From Euleptes europaea (Eukaryota > Chordata > Lepidosauria > Squamata > Sphaerodactylidae), in NCBI RefSeq assembly GCF_029931775.1, contig NC_079322.1:77871326-77935325 (forward strand): a DNA stretch of 64,000 nt, given 5' to 3'. Shown one piece after another: positions 54,401 through 63,705 of this stretch (the stretch's first letter is position 1; every line of letters begins with the position of its first letter). The position numbers and the translations under genes were made by a program. The notes beneath the pieces are model-generated. The model saw only the letters and a list, made by a program, of their open reading frames with translations. It made no database searches and had not been told where the DNA came from.

Positions 54401-57151
54401 GCGAGTTCGGGAGTTCGGCGAATAAATTCGGCCAATTCGGCCGTCAGTAAGCAGCATAACCGTCAGTAAGCAGCATTCTCCTCCCCCGGCCAATCGGTGG
54501 GCAAGCTGGGTCTTCTTCTGGCCAATCAGTCAGGATTGAGTACTGGAGGAATCAGCTGATGTGCGGCCGGCCGGGGAAAGAGAGAGAGAGAGGGAAATCC
54601 TCATGTGTGTGTGAGGGGGTGCTTGTGCACATTCGCTCCTTTCCGTGGCTGCAGGGGGCGCATTTTTTGGGGTACCGACCCCAAACTTTCAGGGGATATT
54701 CAGACAGGTTTTTTTAAGAGACCACCCAAGTTTTGTAAACATTGGGTCAGGGGGTCCCGAGATATGGGCTCCCCCCCTTTTTTCTTTCCATGGCTGCAGA
54801 GGGCGCATTTTTGGGTGTGCTGACCCCAAACTTTCAGCGGAGCATCAGACTAGGCTTCTTAAGATACCCCCCAAGTTTTGTAAACATTGGGTCAGGGCCC
54901 CCCGAGATATGGGCTCCACCCCTTTTTCCTCTCCCCCCTTTTCCATTTTCGTGGCTGCAGGGGGCGCTTTTTTGGGGGTTCAGCCCCCAAACTTTTGTCA
55001 TAGCTTCAGAGAATCCCTCTTAAGAGACCACCCAAGTTTTGTAAAGATGGGTTCAGTGGGGGCTGAAATATTGGCTCCCCCCCTTTTCTCTTTCCATGGC
55101 TGCAGGGGGCGCATTTTTGGGTGTGCCGATCCCAGACTTTCGGCGGAGCTTCAGTCAAGGCTTTTTAAGAGACCACCCAAGTTTTGTAAACATTGGGTCA
55201 GGGCCCCCCCGAGATATGGGCTTTCCCCTTTCCCCTATTGGGATGAATGGATCACCCTCGAGAGATGCATACATATGGATCTTATATTGGATACAAATGG
55301 AATCATATTGGATTACCCAGCCTCCCAGCCCCTCCTGCTGGAACAGAAGACAGCCACAGTAAGACCCCTTTGGGGGCTTTAATCTATATTTTTTCTTTTC
55401 TGTGTGTGTGTGTGGGGGAAAGCAGAGACTGTGTGTGTGTGTGGGGAGGGAGCAGTTTCTGTGGGTGGGTGGGGGAAGCCAAAGGGGGCTTTTGCCGGTT
55501 CTGCCTGGGGTGTGTGTTCCCCCTCCAGTCTCTCTCTCCCTGGTTTGAGGGGGGGCTTCATTTTTATTCTTCAGGTTTTTCCTCATTCATAAGATCAGTT
55601 AGGTTATTGATGCTTGCTCAAAACTGGTTTTCAAATGGTGACTTAAAGAATGCATCTGCCTGGTCCCAAGTCCAATGCAAAAGGAGACATTCCACCCCCT
55701 CCTGCTCATTATGCATAGCTAGCTGCCTCTGTCCCTTTCCATGGTATGCAAACTCCCAGGTGTCAGGTGTTGCTATGCACTGTTGCAAAGGTTTTGCATT
55801 GCGTGCTTGTGTTGCTTTGCAGTTGTATTGTTTTGCAAAATTCTTCACACCTGCCCCGCCCTTTGCATATTTGCAAACGGGTTGCTCTGCAGTTGTGTTG
55901 CTTTGCAAAGTTCTTAGCACCTGCCCCGCCCTTGCTCTCATCAGCTGTTTGTCTGGCCGGGAGCTTTGTGCGTGGGCGGCAAGCTCTGCGGAGAGATCCA
56001 CATTAAGGGTGGGGGGGACCCCTTTCAGGGCCCATATCTCAGCCCCCCCTGACCCAATCTTTACAAAACTTGGGGAGTCTTTCAATATACGTCCTTTGAA
56101 GCTCTGCTGAAAGTTTGGGACCTCTAAGCCCAAAAATGCCCCCCCCAGAGCCGCGGAAAGGCGCGGTTGTGTTTTTAATGGCTTTATTCGGCCGAATTTT
56201 TTTTCCGAACTTTGAATTCCCGCCGAATTGAACGGATCCGAAGTGGGGGAGTTCGGACTTCGGCACGTACCGAACCCACAAGGGCCAAATTCGGCCGAAT
56301 CCGAACTGTACCGAATTTTTTTTTTTTTGACAGCCCTAGTCCCCGCCACTCATGTGGCGGAGTGGGGAATCAAACCCGGGTCTCCAGATCAGAGTCCACA
56401 CTCCAAACCACCGCCCTTAACCACTATACCACGCTGAACAGTGACAGGACTGGGAGTTTGTGAACAACAGCCAAGGAAACTTGGAGAAAACTACCATACT
56501 CAGTTGGACTGTTTGTGCAGCATAATAGACTCCTGGGTTATACAGAATTATTTTGGTCTTCAGTAGATGAGAAGAAGAAGGAGAGTTGGTTTTTATATGC
56601 CAATTTTCTCCACCTTTTAAGGAGAATCGAACCTTCTAGATGAGCTAGATTCCAGTCCAGAAGCACCTTAGAGGCCAACTAGATTTTCGGGTTATGAGCT
56701 TCCAAGAGTATTTGACGAAGGGATCTTTGACTCTCGAAAGCATATACCCCCAAAATCTTGCTGTTCTGTAAGGTGCTACTTAGCTGCACAGACTCCTGTG
56801 ATTCTCCACTTGGGTGCTTTCAAGCCGTGCTGAAATGAGGCCATTTCACATAAGAAAACTGAGGCCAAGAGTCACTTGTTCCAGACCACCCAGCGTGAGC
56901 TGCACTGAATTGTGGACCCGAGTTCAAGTCTCAGGTTGCAATATGAGCTACTACCCTTGCTACCAAATGCTCACCCACTCCGGCTGGGGCTTGGCTTCTA
57001 GGAGTCGGAAGGCCAACTTCAGCCCTGGCTCTTGGTTGTAGAGCTCCACAGCCACGGACACGGCCTCCTCATAGCTCAGCTCCTCTTGTGCAGGAGGCGA
57101 CGCTGTGGCCACCACTGCAAGGCTGAGCATCAGCAGGAACCAGCCCTCCAT
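48341..57151 (-). CDS. Cathelicidin precursor, CATH-C (four exons)
   Basis: In transcript order the exons are 57151-56975, 53318-53211, 51223-51140 and 48436-48341. All are phase 0 and give 154 residues. Exon 1 has a signal peptide (MEGWFLLMLSLAVVATA) and LSYEEAVSVAVELYNQEPG. Exons 2 and 3 carry LEFTVQETTC, KCDFKNKG, VVKEC and LDCESAGQV. Exon 4 gives HVRV followed by a short basic amphipathic-looking peptide (RRNFFHTAYNKVKETLQRL) ending in an unusual C-H-C motif (SCHCEWRN). Release after HVRV would give 27 residues. A TATA box, kappaB site and polyadenylation signal are all present, and no disabling change is visible. The intron 1 acceptor tract is SINE-derived (see findings). Confidence 0.93.
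48437..49678. other. CATH-C intron 3, left part
   Basis: No repeat family or exon recognised; ORFs up to about 108 codons only. Confidence 0.4.
49679..50341 (-). mobile_element. hAT-type MITE split by an inverted dimer
   Basis: Ends TAGGGTTGCC / AGCAACCCTA; flanks do not show a clear duplication. Confidence 0.75.
49878..50318. mobile_element. Inverted-dimer retroelement (Penelope/retrozyme-like)
   Basis: Inverted arms of about 160 bp (49915-50076 and 50158-50320) around an 80-bp loop. A 37-nt tail lies at the left end only. Perfect 14-bp target duplication GTACCTAGAGGTTA. Each arm contains two diverged units (CAATATATTCACAAC to ACATGTTACATCACA). Confidence 0.7.
50350..50541 (-). mobile_element. 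hAT-type MITE
   Basis: Ends TAGGGTTGCC / GGCAACCCAA, abutting the previous and next copies. Confidence 0.8.
50550..50753 (-). mobile_element. hAT-type MITE
   Basis: Ends AGGATTGCC / GGCAACCCTA. Confidence 0.8.
50808..51032 (+). mobile_element. hAT-type MITE with extended right end
   Basis: Starts TAGGGATGCC and ends GGCAGCCCTA, with perfect duplication TGAATTTC. Ends about 110 bp from CATH-C exon 3. Confidence 0.88.
51140..51223 (-). CDS. CATH-C exon 3
   Basis: 28 codons, VVKECSGIIFSEQGAPVI to CESAGQV. The acceptor is tctccaag and the donor is gtaagt. Confidence 0.93.
51574..51832 (-). mobile_element. hAT-type MITE with internal repeat of its end
   Basis: Starts TAGGGTTGCC, ends GATAACCCTA; duplication CCCATCGA/CACATCGA (7 of 8). 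The terminal 50 bp is repeated. Confidence 0.87.
51922..52135 (+). mobile_element. hAT-type MITE
   Basis: Ends TAGGGTTGCC / GGTAACCCTA; duplication GGGTATGT/GGCTATGT (7 of 8). Confidence 0.9.
52192..52400 (+). mobile_element. hAT-type MITE
   Basis: Ends TAGAGTTGCC / GGCAACCTTA; perfect duplication GATGTCAG. Confidence 0.93.
52580..52800 (+). mobile_element. SINE family B
   Basis: GAGGGGCTGTGGCTCAGTGG head to AAGGCAGCTTCATGTGTTCA tail, nearly intact. Confidence 0.88.
52940..53155 (+). mobile_element. 5S rRNA-derived SINE
   Basis: GATCTTGTCAGATCTGGGGA, AGCTAAACAGGGCCGGCC and TGATTAGTACTTGGGTGGGA track the 5S rRNA internal region. Confidence 0.78.
53211..53318 (-). CDS. CATH-C exon 2
   Basis: 36 codons starting DPAIHSLQELEFTVQETTC, ending CDFKNKG. 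The donor is gtgagc and the acceptor is cttgacag directly beside a SINE. Confidence 0.93.
53319..53335 (-). promoter_or_regulatory. SINE-derived polypyrimidine tract of the CATH-C intron 1 acceptor
   Basis: On the minus strand the acceptor reads ctcttcttcttgacag before exon 2. The CTT run is the 3' tail of the adjacent SINE. CATH-B has unique sequence at the same place. Confidence 0.7.
53327..53640 (-). mobile_element. SINE family A beside CATH-C exon 2
   Basis: Reversed tail AAGAAGAAGAGTTGGTTTTT to head TTAACCACTGTACCATGCTG. Flanks (GTCAAG / ATCAAG) rejoin to match the uninterrupted CATH-B intron. Confidence 0.85.
53646..54072. other. CATH-C intron 1, unassigned
   Basis: The first 100 bp or so aligns with the CATH-B intron 1 near 39.02-39.11 kb; the rest is not recognised. 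Confidence 0.4.
54280..56338. mobile_element. hAT-type element, TAGGGCTGTCAA family, 2059-bp copy with minisatellite
   Basis: Perfect TAGGGCTGTCAA ends and 8-bp duplication GTCCCCGC. Left and right ends match the 491-bp copy at 39.7 kb. The interior holds four direct units of about 150 bp, one inverted unit and a segment shared with 59.5 kb. No transposase domain recognised. Confidence 0.88.
54641..55235 (+). repeat. Minisatellite, four units of about 145-160 bp
   Basis: Each unit carries TGGCTGCAGGGGGCGC, CCCAAACTTTC, AAGTTTTGTAAACATTGGGT and GAGATATGGGCT. An inverted unit follows at about 56010-56155. An ORF of 245 codons runs through the units, as expected for period-3-compatible repeats. 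Confidence 0.85.
56571..56640 (-). mobile_element. SINE family A tail fragment
   Basis: GAGAGTTGGTTTTTATATGC and TTAAGGAGAATCGAACC only. Confidence 0.65.
56646..56802. repeat. Repeat family D, inverted dimer with decayed hammerhead
   Basis: CCAGTCCAGAAGCACCTTAG faces TGTAAGGTGCTACTTAG. At 56708-56747 a hammerhead layout keeps a perfect GTAT/ATAC stem I and GAAA, but the core is not canonical. Confidence 0.55.
56975..57151 (-). CDS. CATH-C exon 1
   Basis: 59 codons: signal peptide and first cathelin segment, ending EAKPQPEW before gtgagc. The ATG was chosen as the start of the hydrophobic leader, matching CATH-B. Confidence 0.93.
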
Positions 57152-57207
57152 CTTCCCTGCTTCCCTGGGTGACTGCGGGTGTAAGGTGGTTCGTCCCAAG
57201 GCACGTC

Positions 57208-57214
57208 CTATATA
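57208..57214 (-). promoter_or_regulatory. CATH-C TATA box
   Basis: TATATAG about 60 bp upstream of the ATG, implying a short 5' UTR as is usual for the family. Confidence 0.65.
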
Positions 57215-57375
57215 CTCTGCCTTGCCCTAGTTTTCTGGACCAGATGTGCCCGTGACGCATGTGATCGGCCTCAAGTGGACTTTCCCAAAGGGCTCCCCTC
57301 CCCATGAATTACAAGAAATTAATGCTATATTTGGCAGCAGAGCAGAGTAAGCAGAGCGCAAGAAGGGGAAGAAGA

Positions 57376-57385
57376 GGGATTTCCC
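57376..57385 (+). promoter_or_regulatory. kappaB site upstream of CATH-C
   Basis: GGGATTTCCC fits the NF-kappaB consensus GGGRNNYYCC, about 225 bp upstream of the ATG, and is conserved in position in CATH-B. Confidence 0.55.
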
Positions 57386-57439
57386 AAGGCTACTGTTTTC
57401 TCTGGCTAAAAGGAAATCACAGATGGTCATTTTATGATG

Positions 57440-57595
57440 GAACATAGAATCATAGAGTTGGAAGGGACCACCAGGGTCATCTAGTCCAACCCCCTGCACA
57501 ATGCAGCAATTTCACAACTACCTCTCCACCCACACCCCCTGTGACCCCTACTCCATGCCCAGAAGATAGCCAAGGTGCCCTCCCTCTCATTAACT
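57440..57595 (-). mobile_element. CR1 LINE 3' end in the CATH-C upstream flank
   Basis: ATAGAATCATAGAGTTGGAA to ATGCCCAGAAGATAG. It is absent from the aligned CATH-B flank. Confidence 0.85.
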
Positions 57596-57645
57596 TATGG
57601 TGGTGGGGGTGTTTTGGCAATTCAGAGGTGAAGGAACATTAATAA

Positions 57646-58045
57646 TTGTAAGTAATAGTGTTTATGGTTTTATTATATTATAGGTTTCTTCTCATTTATT
57701 GCTCATTTACAAAGTCATAAGCATATACATATAGCACATAGATGCCTAAAATGTATAAAATACATGAAGTGTATAAAGGTTATAACAAAATTATACGTGT
57801 TCAACAAAATCTCTTAAGCCAAATGCCAGTGTCATTTGCTGGGATAGATTTAAAACCATTACCTGGGTTAAATATTTGGCGACGTGATGGATTTTCTCTA
57901 TATCCGCTTCTAAATCGGATAAATCTTCTATCAGATTATATTATATATTGCTACTGTAGTTAGCCATCCAGAGCCCGGCCTTTGCTGGAGATTGAGGGTG
58001 GGGTATAAATTGAAATATAAACAAATATAAATAAAAAATAAATCT
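57646..58045 (+). mobile_element. Retroposon in the CATH-C upstream flank
   Basis: About 400 bp ending CCCGGCCTTTGCTGGAG, GGGTATAAATTG and an AAATA-rich tail. It is absent from the aligned CATH-B flank. Family not determined. Confidence 0.55.
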
Positions 58046-58277
58046 CTTCATGTTCAAAATTCTGCACTGATCGCATTGAACTGGTTGCTTCATTGCTAAC
58101 TGCAGTTTACATCCCCAGAACTAAAAGGGAACAGAGAAATCCCAACGGCCCTGAACTCCTGAGCCGTTGGTTGCCGTTTGCGCATCATGCTCAGCTGTGC
58201 ATAGTCCAAGAGTTCCCCCCAGTATCCTTTGCAATATTGCAAAGGACTGTGACATGCACCTCTCAGGTTGCACAAGG

Positions 58278-58740
58278 GTAGGCCTGAAGAGGAGAAGACT
58301 GAGAGGGGATATGATAACCATCTTCAAGTACTTGAAGGGCTGTCATATAGAGGATGGCGCCAAATTGTTTTCTGTTGCTCCAGAAGGTCGGACCAGAACC
58401 AACAGGCTGAAATTAAATCAAAAGAGTTTCCGTCTAGACATCAGGAAGAATTTTCTAACAATTAGAACGGTTCCTCAGTGGAACAGGCTTCCTCGGGAGA
58501 TGGTAAGCTCTCCTTCCCTGGAGACTTTTAAGCAGAGGCTAGATGGCCATCTGTCAGCAATGCTAATTCTATGACCTTAGGCAGACCATGAGAGGGAGGG
58601 CATCTTGGCCATCTTCTGGGCATGGAGTAGGGGTCACTGGGGGTGTGGGGGGGAGGTAGTTGTGAATTTCCTGCATTGTGCAGGGGGTTGGACTAGATGA
58701 CCCTTGTGGTCCCTTCCAATTCTATGATTCTATGATTCTA
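58278..58740 (+). mobile_element. CR1 LINE 3' end
   Basis: [20 protein letters not shown] to the terminal repeat TTCTATGATTCTATGATTCT. Confidence 0.9.
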
Positions 58741-58906
58741 GGCTTGCCAACTCCGGGTGGAAAATTCCTGGAGATTTGGAGGTGGAGAAAATGGCCTCTT
58801 TGGCAATTGGACTCTATGGCATTGAAGTCCCTCCCCAAATCCCACCCTCCTCAGGCTCCACCCCAAAAACCTCCCACCGGTGGCAAAGAAGGACCTAGCA
58901 ACCCTA
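58739..58906. mobile_element. hAT-type MITE, rearranged
   Basis: Starts TAGGCTTGCC, ends AGCAACCCTA; interior shorter than usual and of mixed orientation. Confidence 0.7.
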
Positions 58907-59454
58907 CATATGTTCCTGACCCCTCTACATCACAAATATATTCCTGTCATAATTATTAAAGTAGGAGGATTAGATTAAGTCAGACAATGTTCACATGCTT
59001 CAGCTCCAGGTTCCCAGACCATTTTATGCCATTAGGAATGGTCTGAACTGCAATCAACAACTGCTGGTTGCCTGCATTTCCATCATGTCAAATACGCCTG
59101 GGCCTGCAACATGGAGTCCCAAATTTCGCAAAAGCAATGATATTACATCTTTCTATGGATTTTTAAACTGTTTTGCAGATAGCATTTTCAAAGAATGTGC
59201 GGTTTGGGAGACAACAGTAGAATAAAAGCTAGCACTTGAGACAGAAGAATGAAAAAACAACAGCACAAGTGAGAAATACAAAATAGTTTCCAAAGAAAAA
59301 GAAATGGAACCTGTAACTCCCGTCTTCCTCCCACTGGCAACTCCACCCATCATTTCTTGCTTTTACTGCCATGAGCTGAAAGCCCACTATCATTCCTAGA
59401 AGTTTACTTTTTTAACAGTGGAAAGAGTCTTAAGCCATTTATGCAGGGTCAAGT
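58907..59454. other. Nothing recognised
   Basis: Unassigned, moderately AT-rich. Confidence 0.4.
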
Positions 59455-59645
59455 TTGATGCTTGCTCAAAGCTCTTTTTTTAATGCAACCTTTAAAATGC
59501 TTATTCACGGTCCGACGCAAAAGGAGAAATTCCACCCCCCCCCACTCACCTCCTCCTTCGTTCCTTCCATTAGCAAACGCTGTTTGCATAGCTAATGCGC
59601 AGCTGTGATTTTGCCTTCTTCCTTGAGGGGATTCTTCGAGGTGGG
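59455..59645 (+). repeat. Sequence shared with the 2-kb hAT-type element
   Basis: TGATGCTTGCTCAAA, GCAAAAGGAGA and ATTCCACCCCC occur in the same order at 55608-55740. Confidence 0.6.
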
Positions 59646-59879
59646 GGTGGAGCAAACACAAAAGGTCGCCTTAAAGGGGCTCTTAAGAAATGCAAAGCAG
59701 GTATGCGCCGGCTTCGCAGTCACTTCATGACTGACGGTTCAGCTTGAAAAACTCAAAAAAATATGCGGGGCACTTCAGCCTGGAACGCACTGCTAATTAC
59801 CAAGCATAAACGGCCTTACAGTGGTAAACTCCATACTTCATCCTATAATGCACCACAATGTGTCATCTTCAACCCCCCT

Positions 59880-60978
59880 TGGTCATTCTCTTCAGTGTTT
59901 CCTTTTCTTTTTTAACATTAATTTTCAGTTCCATATAAAACAAACAAAAACAAACATTACATAATAATACAAATTGCTTTGATTTAAATTTTTTAACAAA
60001 CATATGAAACAAACAACGGATCACACCAACACCACACCAAAACAATTCTAACATTATGGCATGCCAAAATCTACTTTACTAATAAAAACAGTTAATTTCT
60101 TAATTATTCCATATGTACAATTATTACCAACTGACCTCAGGTTCAGTCCCCGGCATCTCCAGTTAAAGGGACTAGGCAAGTAGGTGATGTGAAAGACCTC
60201 AGCCTGAGACCCTGGAGAGCCGCTGCCAGTCTGAATGGACAATACTGACTTAGATGGACCAAGGGTCTGATTTAGTATAAGGCAGTTTCGTGTGCTCAAC
60301 TGCCCCAATCTATCATTCATATCTTCATTTTTATGCTTTGGTTTTGCTTTACCACTATAACATATATATCCCTTTTGTAACTCCTGTCCACTTATCTATA
60401 TTCAAATGGGTTACAGAGAACCTAACATTATATTCTGTATCTAGGCATTACCGGTACATCTTTAAACCACAACGCCCAATACGATTTATATATTTTTCTT
60501 CTCAACAGTTTCTATTTATATAATCATTATGAAGCATACGCAAAATACAGTTCCCATTTTTGTATGCGGTGATGGCAAAGCTGATGAATCAAGTAAAGAA
60601 AAGACCCTGTGAAGAGTTTCATTTACTTGATTCATCAGATTTGCCATCACTGCATATTCTGCCACTTTGTTTTTCCAGTCTCCAGTGTCCGGGCACTCTT
60701 CTGACTTCCACTTTGTTGCAATAACAACTCTTGCTGCTGTAATCATATATCTGATCAGCTCCTCCATCGGCTTCAAAATAATGGACGGTAAGTATTCCTA
60801 GCAGCATCATTTTAGGGTCCATAGTAAATTTCACCTTTACATTTTTTTGGATTTCAAAGTGAACTTCTCTCCAAAACTTTTTCACCTTCTTGCATGAACA
60901 CCATGTATGATAGAACGTCCCATCATTTTCTGGATGTCTTTTGGTGTAAAATACCATTGAAAAAACATCTGGTGCCAT
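59880..60978 (-). mobile_element. L1 LINE 3' part with a SINE insertion
   Basis: Reverse strand encodes GTFYHTWCSCKKVKKFWREV and KFTMDPKMMLLGIL, the L1 ORF2 C-terminus. The AT-rich 3' UTR follows and is interrupted by a family B SINE. Confidence 0.75.
60135..60300 (+). mobile_element. SINE family B, head truncated
   Basis: Begins at the B box CAGGTTCAGTCCCCGGCATC; tail TATAAGGCAGTTTCGTGTG. Confidence 0.82.
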
Positions 60979-61150
60979 AGAATCATCGAATCATCGAGTT
61001 GGAAGGGACGGCCAGGGTAATCTAGTCCAACCCCCTGCACAATGCAGGAAATTCACGACTACCTCCCTACCACACACCCCCAGTGACCCCTCCTCCACGC
61101 CCAGAAGATGGCCAAGATGCCCTCCCCTCTCATGAACTGCAGTGAGATCC
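60976..61150 (-). mobile_element. CR1 LINE 3' tip
   Basis: CATAGAATCATCGAATCATC and GAAGATGGCCAAGATGCCCT. Confidence 0.83.
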
Positions 61151-61347
61151 CAGCCATGTCTCAGCAAGGCCACCTCAGCGTGAAAGTTGAAATATTCCAA
61201 GGCCAACAGCCTGGAGTCCTCAGAACCACATCCAAGACCACCCCTGCCTGGGCAACTTGGTGGTAAGCTCGGTGGATGGTAAACTAGCAGTATGACCCTC
61301 TTCCTTGTGCCTGGTGCAAAGTACATACAAGCCAAACTGGCTACTGG

Positions 61348-61564
61348 TAGGGTTGCTAACTCCAGGCTGGGAAATTCCTAGAGATTTGGGAACTGGAGCC
61401 TGGGGAGGGTGGAGGTGAGGGAAGGACGGGGCCTCAGTGGGGTACAGTGCCAGAGTCCACCCTCCAAAGCAACTGTCTTCTCCAGAAGAATCGATCTCTG
61501 TAACCTGGAGATCAGTTGTAATTCCGGGAGATCCCCAGGTCCCACCTGAAGGCTGGTAACCCTA
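61348..61564 (-). mobile_element. hAT-type MITE
   Basis: Ends TAGGGTTGCT / GGTAACCCTA; no clear target duplication. Confidence 0.8.
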
Positions 61565-62149
61565 ATAGCCATATCAGGACCCTGTGAGCAGAAAAAGTCT
61601 CATGGGGAATTATTGCATCGCTGCCACTCACCACCCTTGGAATTTTCCTTTGCTTTTGCTGTTTTGGCTTAAGGCCAGGTATAGACTTTATCCTCCATGA
61701 ATCTGTCTCCTTCTTTTTCAAAGCGGCTGATGCAAAGCCACTCACTTTCAGCCCATGAAATACGCCTGCTTTCTCCCTTTTCCCCGTTTACAGGAAACAG
61801 GGCCTCTTCAATACTGATAGTCAATATTTATATGAACGTTATCATTATTATTGCAAGATCTCAGCTTCATCCTGGCACAGCGGAAAACTCTTGCCCAACC
61901 TGTATTTGCGGTGCTGTTTGGAGGTTGCCTGTTTAACTGTTGTTTTGCCTGACCTGATCTTATCCTGCAAGAGATTCGTGCCAGCCTCACGGGGTTCGGT
62001 ATTGGGGCTGATCTGTACTGCTGAAGCAGAAAACAAAGCCCCAACCAATTCTATCAGTGCACTGGCCCAAGAGAGTCTCTCAACTGGAGCCCAAGAGCCA
62101 GAGGTCGCTGTATAACAGGCACCCATTGAGGACAAGGGGGATGGGTAGA
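61565..62149. other. Nothing recognised
   Basis: Short ORFs only; no family resemblance. Confidence 0.4.
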
Positions 62150-62345
62150 GAGGGGGATGGCTCAATGGTAGAGTGCCCGTTTTGCACACAGAAGGTTCTG
62201 GGTTCTATCCCAGCTAAAGCCTCTCACATCCCAGGTTGTGGGAAAGATCTTGAGAACATAAGAAAAGCCCTGCTGGATCAGACCAAGGCCCATCCAGTCC
62301 AGCAGTCTGTAGGCCAAAGATAAGAATATAAGACCATCATATCAG
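62150..62345 (+). mobile_element. tRNA-derived SINE with LINE-type tail (family C)
   Basis: GGATGGCTCAATGGTAGAG head, GGTTCTATCCC B box, and CCCTGCTGGATCAGACCAAG tail like CR1/L2 ends. Confidence 0.65.
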
Positions 62346-62399
62346 AGCCCTCCTGGATCAGACCAGTGAGGGTCTATCTAGTTCAACATGCCGTCTCAC

Positions 62400-62609
62400 T
62401 AGGGTTGCCAACCTCCAGGTACTAGCTGGAGATTTCCTGCTATTACAACTGATTTCCAGCCGATAGAGATCAGTTCACCTGGAGAAAATGGCGGCTTTGG
62501 CAATTGGATTCTATGGCATTGAAGCCCCTCCCCTCCCCAAACCCCGCCCTCCTCAGGCTCCACCCCCCCAAACCTCCCGCCGGTGGTGATGAGGGACCTG
62601 GTAACCCTA
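62400..62609 (+). mobile_element. hAT-type MITE
   Basis: Ends TAGGGTTGCC / GGTAACCCTA; perfect duplication CGTCTCAC. Confidence 0.93.
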
Positions 62610-62639
62610 CGTCTCACACAGTTGCTATCTAGCTACTAT

Positions 62640-63180
62640 GGAGGGCCAACAACAGGCATAGAGGCCGAAGCCTTCCCCTGATGTTGCTTCCTATTCCTGG
62701 GATTCAGAGGTTGACTGCCTCTGAATGTGGAGGTTCCCTTTAGTCACCATAGCTAGTAGCCGCTGATAGACCTCTCCTCCATGAATCTGTTGAATCCCCT
62801 TTTAAATAGGGTTGCCAGATCCTTCTTCACCACCAGTGGGAGGTTTTTGGAGCGGAGCCTGAGGAGGCCAGGGTTTGAGATGGGAGAGACCTCAGTGCCA
62901 TAGAGTCCAATTGCCAAAGCGGCCATTTTCTCCAGGGGAACTGATCTCTGCCACCTGGAGATCAGTTGTAATAGCGGGAGATCTCCAGCTGGTACCTGGA
63001 AGTTGGTAACCATACTTTTAAAGCTGTCTATGCCTGTGGCTATCAACACACCTTCTAGCAGCAAATTCCACCTTTTAATCAGTCGCTGTGTAAAGAAATA
63101 TTTCCTTTTGTCCATCCTGAATCTACTGCCCATCAGCTTCATTGGATGCTTTCAAGTTCTAGTATTTTGGGAGAGGTAGA
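62640..63180 (-). mobile_element. CR1/L2-like LINE fragment split by a MITE
   Basis: GGGATTCAGAGGTTGACTGC and TTTTGTCCATCCTGAATCTA match the reversed fragment at 40.3 kb. Confidence 0.6.
62807..63014 (-). mobile_element. hAT-type MITE
   Basis: Ends TAGGGTTGCC / GGTAACCATA; perfect duplication CTTTTAAA. Confidence 0.93.
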
Positions 63181-63387
63181 AAAGGTTCTGGTGTGGAGGT
63201 TTGTTGTTTGGCATGAACTGTCATTCATAGCGTGGCAAGTGCTCTGCCAACATCTTTCTGAAATGCGCATTTTCACTGCCAGTGTGCTATAATGGCTAGC
63301 ATGTATGGCTAAGACCAGAGGAGACCTGAGTTGAAATCCCCATAGGGTGACTTCAGGCAGGTTAATCTTTCTTGTTCATGTGTCTAC

Positions 63388-63705
63388 CAGTGTGGTGTAG
63401 TGGTTAAGAGCGGTAGTTTGGAGCGGTGGAGTCTAATCTGGAGAACCAGGTTCGATTCCCCACTCCTCCACATGAGCGGCGGAGGCTAATCTGGTGAACT
63501 GGGTTGGTTTCCCTACTCCTACATACAAAGCCAGCTAGGTGACCTTGGGCAAGTCACACTCCCTCAGCCTCCCTCACCTCACAGGGTGTCTGTTGTGGGG
63601 AGGGGGAGAGAGGGTGATTGTAAGGCGGTTTGAGTCTCCCTTAAGTGGTAAAGTCAGCATATAAAAACCAACTCTTCTTCTTCTTCTTCCTCCTCCTCCT
63701 CCTCC
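63388..63705 (+). mobile_element. SINE family A with CTT/CCT tail
   Basis: CAGTGTGGTGTAGTGGTTAA head to CATATAAAAACCAACTCTTC and a microsatellite tail. Confidence 0.88.

Larger units (their letters stand above)
54073..56435 (-). mobile_element. SINE family A split by a 2-kb hAT-type element
   Basis: Tail half at 54073-54279 and head half at 56347-56435 rejoin across the insertion. Confidence 0.85.

Noticed and set aside
54645-55382. 245-codon ORF as a protein gene
   Set aside because: It runs through minisatellite units inside a hAT-type element and all similarity is repeat-to-repeat. No domain, start context or splice signals.
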